NCBI GenBank assembly: GCA_027035575.1
Contig: JALVUQ010000108.1
Coordinates: forward strand, 1 to 64,000
Length of the DNA: 64,000 nt
Source: Desulfurellales bacterium
GTDB lineage: Bacteria > Campylobacterota_A > Desulfurellia > Desulfurellales > Hippeaceae
Reading direction: 5' to 3'
Below are positions 34,208-41,572 of the stretch, piece after piece. The position numbers were made by a program, and so were the translations under genes. Every line of letters starts with the position of its first letter. The first letter of the stretch is position 1. Below the pieces are notes generated by a model. It did no database searches. It saw only the letters and a list, made by a program, of their open reading frames with translations, and was not told the origin of the DNA.

Positions 34208-35522
34208 AAAGATAACTTTAGCTGTTATATTGTTATTATTTTGGCTTTGCTTTTTTTCGTATGCAAAGGGTAGTATTGCCTTTGATTACTCTAATCCGAA
34301 TAAAAACGATTTAAAATTCCTTTCTAACTTCAATGTAGTGGTAACGGGTAAAATCTGGAAAAAAAGTGTAGTAGAGAGCCTAAAGAAAAGGGGCGTTAAA
34401 CTTGTTTTTTATGATTGGCTACCGGCAGACTATTTTTATAAGGGTGATGCTGATGGATGGCACGAATCCGTATTGAAACATTTGACTCGCTGGGTTATAG
34501 ATTCTTCACCCAAAGACCCGAATCCTATGGGAAAAAGGTATGGCTGTAAAGATTACTTCTTTTCATTTACAGATAGTTTTATAAAGGCAAGAGTCAGCCA
34601 TATTTTAGGTGTTCTTAGAAAAACGGGGTACAGCGGTGTATTCTTTGACTGGGCTTCAGGATTCAGGGTATTTAAAAGTGATAGAAGTTTTGCCTTTCTT
34701 GTCAGGGAGTATAAAAGAAAATTTAATAAAGAAGATTACGACCTTCAGGTTTTGAAGTTTTTGAAAACCTTAAAGAGTAAGGGTGTGTTAATTGTGTTGA
34801 ACAGAGGATTTCGCTCTAAAAACTCAATGTTTGATAGGTATGCGGATTTTGATGTTGCAGAGAGCGTTTTTACGACAGATGAAAGCAGTATATGTAGGGG
34901 TCTCTTTTTAAAAGATTACGGCTTGGGAAAGGTTTGCGAGACAAAGATTGAAAATCCCAAGATGGCTATTCGCTATGGGGAACACTTTATTGAAAAGGCA
35001 AAAAAAGTCAACCCAAAAATAGGCTTCGTCTTTTTAAACTATGCCCTGCCGTTTTATGTAAAAACGGACAAAACAGTTATTTTTAAAGGAAAAACATACA
35101 GTATATACGAACCTTTGGTTGATAGGCAGGCAATATTTTATGCATATGCCATATCTTTAATCCTGGGAGGGGAAAACTTCACCGTTAGCAGTAATGTAGG
35201 TTTAAGCCTTATTAAAGATACGATATATTTCTCAAATATAGGAAATCGGCTAAATAAATATAAAATAGTGCAATCTAAAAAAGGGGAGACTTTTATCGGA
35301 TATTTTACAAACGGCATTGTTGTGGTGGGCAATAACGGAGATAGCGTTAATATAAAAACAGATGCAAAATGTCTCTACAACTGCTATACTAAAACAACAG
35401 TTAAACCAAAGGGAGGTTTGTTGAAAATTACTTTGAAATCCAAATCTTATTTTAATCAATTGAAACAGCCTGTGGGTTTGATTTTTCTTTTACAAACAAA
35501 CAGGAAAAACACTAAGGAATAG
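34191..35522 (+). CDS. Secreted GH114/PelA-hydrolase-like TIM-barrel protein
   Basis: The 443-residue protein has a signal peptide (LAVILLLFWLCFFSYAKG) and a TIM-barrel core: VKLVFYDWLPADYFY, GVFFDWASGFRVF, VLIVLNRGFRSKN and FDVAESVFTT, the spacing seen in endo-alpha-1,4-polygalactosaminidases (GH114) and the hydrolase part of PelA. Such enzymes cut galactosamine-rich polymers. The C-terminal 100 residues look like a beta-rich carbohydrate-binding part. Start is TTG (34191 or 34194). With a separate deacetylase four genes upstream, the two PelA activities seem split across proteins. Confidence 0.7.
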   Translation: MLVKGRKITLAVILLLFWLCFFSYAKGSIAFDYSNPNKNDLKFLSNFNVVVTGKIWKKSVVESLKKRGVKLVFYDWLPADYFYKGDADGWHESVLKHLTRWVIDSSPKDPNPMGKRYGCKDYFFSFTDSFIKARVSHILGVLRKTGYSGVFFDWASGFRVFKSDRSFAFLVREYKRKFNKEDYDLQVLKFLKTLKSKGVLIVLNRGFRSKNSMFDRYADFDVAESVFTTDESSICRGLFLKDYGLGKVCETKIENPKMAIRYGEHFIEKAKKVNPKIGFVFLNYALPFYVKTDKTVIFKGKTYSIYEPLVDRQAIFYAYAISLILGGENFTVSSNVGLSLIKDTIYFSNIGNRLNKYKIVQSKKGETFIGYFTNGIVVVGNNGDSVNIKTDAKCLYNCYTKTTVKPKGGLLKITLKSKSYFNQLKQPVGLIFLLQTNRKNTKE

Positions 35523-35525
35523 ATT

Positions 35526-36923
35526 ATGCAATTTATTTTTTTAAGCTTTACATTTTTACTTTTTTTAATAGTATTGAGCCTGCTGTTCATAATGAAAAAT
35601 AACGCAAAAACCAGATTTATTTTAGGTAAAATAGAGATGTGCGGAAGCAGAGAAAAAGATTTGGACAGCTTGGCAGAATGTATTCACACAACTATGCAAA
35701 AAGTATATCCATATCTCGTTGACGTTGGGATATATGCAAAAGAATCCTATGCGTATTTGAGAAAATCCGGCACAACCATAAACGTAAACGAAGATACATT
35801 ATTAAAAGTAGATTTTGAAAAGAAAACACCGCCCAAGATACCCGATAGAATCTATAATACGAATGTCAAAAAATATGGCCGTTATTATTTAGATTACGTT
35901 GAACATAATAATATGGCTATAGTATTTTTATCAAAAACCAAAACCAAACTGGACAAATATAAAATAGCGTTAAAATTGATTTTGCAAGAAACAGAACTCC
36001 TAAGTGAAATATCAAATTACAAAAATAAACTTAAATTATTGGATATTACCAGAAAATCTTCGGAATTTTTTATGGCTTTTACATCAAACAAAGAATTCAT
36101 AATAGCTTTTTTAAGCAGCATCGCAAAAAATATTGTTGAAACTCCCTATATGGAAATTTCTTGGGAAGAGAGAGTTCATAAAGAAGGTACCTTCACGCAA
36201 AGCCTGTGCAGAAACTTTTATGTAAGAGGTTCTGGCATTATAATAAAAATGTGCGGAAAAAAATTATCTAAAGACGAAATAAGCAAGTTCGGACGAATGT
36301 TGGATATGATTTCACTAATCATAATGAGAAAAGATGTTATAGAAAATTATTTGAACATTCTTATCGACCTTGTAAAGATTTCTGAATCAAAAAGCGAATA
36401 TTACAAAAATCACTCCGAAACGGTTAAAAATATTTCAACCATTATTGCCGAAAATATGGAACTTACCAATGAACAGGTTAACAATATTCAATATGCCGCT
36501 CTTCTCCACGATATAGGTATGCTGGAAGAAATATCGGGGGTCCTCATTAAAAAGCAAAAGTTAACCGATGACGAATATTCCAGATTAAAATATCATCCTG
36601 TTATAGGGGCATCCATAGTTTATCCGATAAATGAACTCTACCCCATATCCAAGCCTATTCTTCAACATCATGAGTTCTGTGACGGAAGCGGTTACCCGTA
36701 TGGAATTTCCGAAGAAGAATTCTTGCTGGAATCTCGTATTCTTTCTGCTGCCGAAATTTTAGTTGGCTTAACAAGCAAAAGACCTTACAGGAAAAATTTT
36801 TCTCCCGATGAAGCCTTAAATATTATGGAAACAGAATTTAAAGAAAAAATCTCCAACGATATTATAGCTACTTTAAAAAGAGCTTACATAGACATAACAG
36901 ATATATTGGAAAAAGGTTTTTAA
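35526..36923 (+). CDS. Membrane-anchored HD-GYP domain protein (c-di-GMP phosphodiesterase type)
   Basis: The 465-residue protein has one N-terminal membrane helix (about 3-22), a GAF/sensor-like middle (about 45-275) and a C-terminal HD-GYP domain (about 290-465). The HD motif is LLHDIG, then KYHPVIG, and HHEFCDGSGYPYG is the GYP loop, all canonical. The later metal ligand normally in VADxxxALTSxRPYR reads AAEILVGLTSKRPYR, Glu in place of Asp. HD-GYP enzymes hydrolyse c-di-GMP. It is the last gene of the plus-strand operon and may provide local negative control. Confidence 0.9.
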   Translation: MQFIFLSFTFLLFLIVLSLLFIMKNNAKTRFILGKIEMCGSREKDLDSLAECIHTTMQKVYPYLVDVGIYAKESYAYLRKSGTTINVNEDTLLKVDFEKKTPPKIPDRIYNTNVKKYGRYYLDYVEHNNMAIVFLSKTKTKLDKYKIALKLILQETELLSEISNYKNKLKLLDITRKSSEFFMAFTSNKEFIIAFLSSIAKNIVETPYMEISWEERVHKEGTFTQSLCRNFYVRGSGIIIKMCGKKLSKDEISKFGRMLDMISLIIMRKDVIENYLNILIDLVKISESKSEYYKNHSETVKNISTIIAENMELTNEQVNNIQYAALLHDIGMLEEISGVLIKKQKLTDDEYSRLKYHPVIGASIVYPINELYPISKPILQHHEFCDGSGYPYGISEEEFLLESRILSAAEILVGLTSKRPYRKNFSPDEALNIMETEFKEKISNDIIATLKRAYIDITDILEKGF

Positions 36924-36944
36924 TAAATAATCTATTTCAACTCT

Positions 36945-37697
36945 TTATCTAATCGGCAACTCATCCCACTGCCTCAAATTTTGAACAATAAATATTTTAA
37001 CATCGGTTAATAAACTAATCTTATCCATAAAGCTCAAAAACTCTGCCTCACTTTTAAAGTCTTCTGCTCTAAACGCAATGGCAACATTGTACCGTACATA
37101 AGGCTCAATAGTTTCCTGAATTTTTTTCAAGTTCTTAACTCCGTAAATCATAAAAACCATCCTATTGCTGCTTCTTGCAATATCATCTATTACACCTTTA
37201 TAGTGTCGAGTCGTTATGGCAACACTAACCCCCTTTTTATACTTTTCAGCCACTGCGTGCACCTTATTTAAAAACTCAACAAAAAGCTTTAGATATTTAG
37301 CTTTATCTTCTTTAAATCCATTAAGAATATGGGGTTCAATATCAAGATGAACATCAAAACCGCTGCTAAAGATATTGTTCAATCTATCTTCAACCACACC
37401 CCACCTTTCGGGAAAAATATATTTCGGCTCGCTCAAAACTATCTCAACATCCTTTCCCTGAAGTACAAGATTTTTAGCCCAAGCTTTTATATCTTTATTT
37501 TCGGAAAAAGGCTTATAAGATAGTTCAACTATATCAATGCCTTTGGAACTCACAAATTTTTCAATATTAGAAAGCTTCAGATCATCAAAGCTGCTCGACC
37601 AAATATATACACCAAATTTTAGCTTTTGATTAGCAAAAGAACTACCGGCAAACATCAGCATAACCACTACAAACAAAAAAATTCTTTTAATTTTCAT
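36945..37697 (-). CDS. Secreted TIM-barrel-like protein, putative glycoside hydrolase
   Basis: The 250-residue product has a signal peptide (RIFLFVVVMLMFAGSSFA) and repeated beta-alpha units: LKFGVYIWSSSF, GIDIVELSYKPF, FDVHLDIEPHIL, VSVAITTRHY, RMVFMIYGV and VAIAFRAEDF. The LDIEPH segment gives a D-x-E pair like the catalytic pair of GH18/GH85-type barrels. No family is certain. I chose the ATG at 37697, which overlaps the GT2 stop by 11 nt; an upstream in-frame start at 37739 lies deeper in GT2. It is last in a five-gene operon and may trim the polymer during export. Confidence 0.6.
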   Translation of the reverse strand: MKIKRIFLFVVVMLMFAGSSFANQKLKFGVYIWSSSFDDLKLSNIEKFVSSKGIDIVELSYKPFSENKDIKAWAKNLVLQGKDVEIVLSEPKYIFPERWGVVEDRLNNIFSSGFDVHLDIEPHILNGFKEDKAKYLKLFVEFLNKVHAVAEKYKKGVSVAITTRHYKGVIDDIARSSNRMVFMIYGVKNLKKIQETIEPYVRYNVAIAFRAEDFKSEAEFLSFMDKISLLTDVKIFIVQNLRQWDELPIR

Positions 37698-38997
37698 CTC
37701 TAATAGTTCTCGACACCTTCCACGGATTCCACTTATCATAAAAAGAAGCTTTGAAGAGAAGTTCCATAAGATATGAAAAAGTTCTTACTGACCTCAAGAA
37801 AACTCCGGTATAGAATGGCATTAGAGGAAGAAACAGCCAAAGATATTTTTCACTCCTATTAAAAGTATCATCAAGAGCAATTCTTGCCATAAAATACTCA
37901 AGGATGTTCAAGCTCATATACAAAAAATAATTGACTACAGAAATCGTAAAAAGGCTCATCCTAAAGAAAAATACTAGTTGAAATAGATAAACTATCCATT
38001 TAAAATCAAGAATAAAGTTGAAAAATATGTTGTCCAGCACTGTTAGTGCATTAAAAAGTTCGAAGTTTTTATTGAATGGAGACAGCATATCCCTGTGTCT
38101 TCTCAACCTAAACCTGACAAGAGAGCGACTCCAACGATACCTCTGCTTTATCAACCTCTTAACCGTTGTGGGAACAGATGTGTATGCAATTGCCGTTGGC
38201 TCATGAAGAACCTTAAACCTCAACTTCCTTATCCTCAAAACTATATCTCCGTCAAGTCCGGGACCAACATCCCACCCTTTAAGCCTCAACAAAACATCCC
38301 TTCTAAAAGCACCAAAGGCACCCGAGATTATTCTTAGAATTCTAAGAACCGAGCTAACAATCCTGCCCACGGTTATGGTCTTTAAATACTCCAGAGCCTG
38401 AAGCCTGGTGAGAAGGTTGTAATCTATATTTTTAACCCTGACATCACCTCCGACAGCCCCCACACCATCCTGCATGTAAAAGGGAAATATCACATTTTCT
38501 ATGGCATCTTCCCTTAAATGCGTATCGGCATCGAGATGGACAACAAACTTTCCCTTTGAAAACCTCAAAGAGAGGTTTGCTGCGGCAGCCTTACCGCCTC
38601 TCCTTTCGTTCCTGAAGTAGTTATCTATTAATCCCTGTCTCCTCAAAGCCCTCAAGATTTGCAGAGTGTCATCATCTGAACCATCATCAACAAGAATAAT
38701 CTCAATGTTTTTGTAGGTTTGCTGTTTTATAGATTCGACAAGTGCGGGTAGATGCTCACCCTCATTCTTTCCGGGGGCAATTACAGTAACAAGGGGCTGT
38801 TCCCTAAACAGTGCAAGTTTTGCATCCCTGACTCTATACCTATCCTTCCATCTCTGGAATAGAAAAATCGGGACGCACAGTATATCCAGTAGTACAAACC
38901 TCGGGAGATCAAAGAAAAAGAACGGCCAAAACAAGATTATTAACTGTCCCAATGAATGGTTTAAAAACCAATCAACAATATGGACGATTATATTCAT
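37687..38997 (-). CDS. Processive family 2 glycosyltransferase (PgaC/cellulose-synthase-like)
   Basis: The 436-residue protein has N-terminal membrane helices, a GT-A domain and C-terminal helices. All processive GT2 motifs are visible: VTVIAPGKNEGEHL, ILVDDGSDDDTLQ (D1), VHLDADTHLRED (DxD), GPGLDGDIVLRIRKLRF (catalytic-base region) and KQRYRWSRS (the QxxRW type). Members polymerise beta-linked sugars and push the chain across the membrane. It lacks a PilZ domain. The upstream TackOD1/degenerate-GGDEF gene overlaps it by 4 nt and may supply c-di-GMP control. Confidence 0.9.
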   Translation of the reverse strand: MNIIVHIVDWFLNHSLGQLIILFWPFFFFDLPRFVLLDILCVPIFLFQRWKDRYRVRDAKLALFREQPLVTVIAPGKNEGEHLPALVESIKQQTYKNIEIILVDDGSDDDTLQILRALRRQGLIDNYFRNERRGGKAAAANLSLRFSKGKFVVHLDADTHLREDAIENVIFPFYMQDGVGAVGGDVRVKNIDYNLLTRLQALEYLKTITVGRIVSSVLRILRIISGAFGAFRRDVLLRLKGWDVGPGLDGDIVLRIRKLRFKVLHEPTAIAYTSVPTTVKRLIKQRYRWSRSLVRFRLRRHRDMLSPFNKNFELFNALTVLDNIFFNFILDFKWIVYLFQLVFFFRMSLFTISVVNYFLYMSLNILEYFMARIALDDTFNRSEKYLWLFLPLMPFYTGVFLRSVRTFSYLMELLFKASFYDKWNPWKVSRTIRDEN

Positions 38998-40418
38998 TCT
39001 TCTTTATATTCTATTTGTTTTAGGTTTTTTAAAAGCTCATCAACCAGTTCCTCCGGTTCTTTAGCCTCTTTTTTAGGAATTTCCGATATTGAGCTTTCAG
39101 TGATAGGGTTAATGCCGACATTTTCTTTAATGAGCTTATCAACTTCAATTACCAAACGATTTTTCACCACCTCTGCTCCTTTAAGGGGTGTGTGAGGAAG
39201 AAGAAATAAAATTGTTCCCTTGTTTAAGATAGACAGTATATCGCTTTTTCTTGTTGCCATATTTATCAAAGAGCCTATTTCCTTTAAAAGATTATCGGTT
39301 TTTTTGCCCAATTTCGCATATATATCGTTTAAATTCTTAATCTGGAAAGCAATCGCAGATGATTCAACTCCATACCTCTTTGAACGCTCTAATTCAAGCT
39401 GAACGAGCGTCAAGAAAGAATTGTAAGGCAGAATGTTTAACTGCTCACTTAGAGCTTTCAATAGAGGGCTTTCAAAACCATAAATGGCGAAATTCTTTCC
39501 TGTGGATGTTAATGTATATATCTTAATCGTTTGAGCTATCAGATCCTCAGGGGAACTTTCCCTCTCACAATTAAAGCAAACAGTTTTTACATCAGGCTCT
39601 TGTGTAAAAAACCCGCAGTGGTTGCATTTATGTATAACAGCGGGTTTGTCGTAATCAACCCCAAGACCTTTGAGTTTTTTGCTGCACTTTGGACATACAA
39701 GCTGCCCGTCTTTCATAAAATCACTTTCCGGACCGATATATGCACAAGGAAAGTGGTGGACAAGGCTCTCCTCAAAAAGGCTTGCCGAACCACAATTTGG
39801 ACAAACCTCCATAAAGTTTAAAAAAGAACAGTGGCACTTATTGCAAAGGTGAACCTTCTCAAAAAATTCACCCTCAATAGAGCCATTTTCCTCTAAAAAC
39901 TCAAGCGTTGAAAACAATGCGTAATCCTCTTTAGAGAAAAAACTTTCAATTGCCGGGTAGGTTATGCCAAAAAAGGAGGTTCTATCCCTCACGGGCTCTA
40001 CTCTTCTATCCCTTGTGAATATAAACCTTAAAACTCTTAAAAATAGGTCGTCCTCCTTTTCATCTTCTATTGGATTGATTTTTCTAATAGCGTCATTAAT
40101 CCTGCTTATCTTCTTTAACTCAAACTTAATGGTATCTTCATCTAACTCGCTCGAGCTGAAAACCTCATCAGCCATAGCAGAAACCCTTGGAGAGAGTTTC
40201 CTCTCGGCAAAAAAAATTACAGGTTTAAGATAGACCTTGGACGAGCCCAAGTGTCTTATATTCCTGCATACCTCTTCGAAAAAATCATCGGTGTTGCCAA
40301 ACACAACAAAAGCTTCCGGCACCCTCGAACCATCTTTAATTTCTTTTTTGTCTATTCTTTTGTAAGGGAGTGGAAGCTTGACGGATAACTTTTTTTCCTC
40401 AATTAAAAAATACTCCAT
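38994..40418 (-). CDS. TackOD1 zinc-ribbon protein with degenerate GGDEF domain
   Basis: The 474-residue protein has an N-terminal domain (about 1-115), then a Cys-rich TackOD1-type region (about 120-290) with five CxxC pairs: CNKC (192), CPNC (206), CPKC (242), CNHC (265) and CFNC (281), plus HHFPCAYIGPESDF and GVDYDKP. The C-terminus (about 330-440) is a GGDEF fold whose active motif reads NKGTI (399-403) instead of GGDEF, but RKSD (390-393) keeps the RxxD inhibitory site, six residues before. That is the PelD-like state: no cyclase, possible c-di-GMP receptor. It overlaps both neighbours (16 and 4 nt). The receptor role is inferred. Confidence 0.8.
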   Translation of the reverse strand: MEYFLIEEKKLSVKLPLPYKRIDKKEIKDGSRVPEAFVVFGNTDDFFEEVCRNIRHLGSSKVYLKPVIFFAERKLSPRVSAMADEVFSSSELDEDTIKFELKKISRINDAIRKINPIEDEKEDDLFLRVLRFIFTRDRRVEPVRDRTSFFGITYPAIESFFSKEDYALFSTLEFLEENGSIEGEFFEKVHLCNKCHCSFLNFMEVCPNCGSASLFEESLVHHFPCAYIGPESDFMKDGQLVCPKCSKKLKGLGVDYDKPAVIHKCNHCGFFTQEPDVKTVCFNCERESSPEDLIAQTIKIYTLTSTGKNFAIYGFESPLLKALSEQLNILPYNSFLTLVQLELERSKRYGVESSAIAFQIKNLNDIYAKLGKKTDNLLKEIGSLINMATRKSDILSILNKGTILFLLPHTPLKGAEVVKNRLVIEVDKLIKENVGINPITESSISEIPKKEAKEPEELVDELLKNLKQIEYKEE

Positions 40419-41572
40419 ATCTTCCTCTCAATAACGGCTTTGATTTTTACACCATCAAGGTCAAACAATTCCTTTGGGGAATTCTCTACATTTATCACCC
40501 CAACCACAGGAGAAGGAAGTGGCCAGTAATTCTTTGTGAGTTTTGGCTGATACTTGGAGGCAGACGAATATATATCAATTAATTTGCCTGATAACTCCCT
40601 GCCGTCGGGCAAAACCAGGCTTAGCTTTAGCCCTTTTTTAAGGTACTTAAGCTTTTTCTGTCCGGCAACCAGTAAGAACTTTACCTTTATCTTATCCGGA
40701 ATAATTACGGCAAGACTATCCCCTTTAGCTACACTTTGATGCGGAACAACATTCACTTCCAAAACCTTTCCGTTTAACTGGGCTCTTACAACATCCTCGA
40801 CCTCTGTTTTAAAAACAGTGCCACCCATCTGTTTTAGTTCCCCTTTTAGAAGCGATATGCTTCTCTTCAAAGACCTTTCTCTAAACAGCAAACTTGCCCT
40901 TTCCGCGTTTTCCAAACTCTTTCTCTCCTGTTCAAGGCTCCTCAGGGTAGATTTAAGAGAAGCTAAGGCAGTCTTCAATCTCTCAATATTTAGCTTTATA
41001 CTTCCCAAACTATCAGGGTTTACAGTGGAAAGCTCCAAAAGCCTGTCTGTCCTGTTAAGTTCCCTATTCTGCAACACCATTTTCTGCATAGCCTTGAGCA
41101 AGCCCTCTTTGGAAATAATCTGGGCTTTAATGGAATTTATCTGGCTTTTTAATCTCAAAATGTCAGGTGTGTTAATATGTTTTAAATTGACTTCAACTGC
41201 GTTTAATTTTACTCTAAGGTCATCCAACCGAGTCCTTACGTTCAACCTTGCAGAAATCGGCAGTGTTGTCTCAACCGAATATTTAATAGAAAACAGCGGC
41301 TCACCCTTTTTTACAGCCATACCATTCTTAACAAAAATCTTATCCGCAACCCCATCTTTGTGAGTTTTTACAACCACCTTAGGGACCTGAATAAACCCTG
41401 TAAATTCAACATATCTCAGTTTGGTGTAAATAATGTAAATGATGTATAAAAACAGGAGAATGAGTACGGTTACGTATAAATAAAGCGCAATGTTGACCCT
41501 CGTCCTATCAGACTTTGGAGGATTCCCTTCCGGGACATAGTTTATTATCGTTTTTCTGTTATGAAGTCTCAA
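40403..41572 (-). CDS. HlyD-family membrane adaptor
   Basis: The 389-residue protein has a single N-terminal membrane helix (about 28-48), a lipoyl half (VPKVVVKTHKDGVADKIFV, NGMAVKKGEPLFS), a long coiled coil (about 105-245), the second half (AQLNGKVLEVNVVPHQSVAK) and a beta barrel. It is a TolC-coupled adaptor, but there is no ABC exporter nearby; a processive GT2 takes the usual pump position. It overlaps the tolC-like gene by 4 nt and the TackOD1 gene by 16 nt. Confidence 0.85.
   Translation of the reverse strand: MRLHNRKTIINYVPEGNPPKSDRTRVNIALYLYVTVLILLFLYIIYIIYTKLRYVEFTGFIQVPKVVVKTHKDGVADKIFVKNGMAVKKGEPLFSIKYSVETTLPISARLNVRTRLDDLRVKLNAVEVNLKHINTPDILRLKSQINSIKAQIISKEGLLKAMQKMVLQNRELNRTDRLLELSTVNPDSLGSIKLNIERLKTALASLKSTLRSLEQERKSLENAERASLLFRERSLKRSISLLKGELKQMGGTVFKTEVEDVVRAQLNGKVLEVNVVPHQSVAKGDSLAVIIPDKIKVKFLLVAGQKKLKYLKKGLKLSLVLPDGRELSGKLIDIYSSASKYQPKLTKNYWPLPSPVVGVINVENSPKELFDLDGVKIKAVIERKIWSIF

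Noticed and set aside
40818-41363. 181-residue plus-strand frame opposite hlyD
   Set aside because: Shadow of the HlyD coiled coil; no start signal and no recognisable motif.
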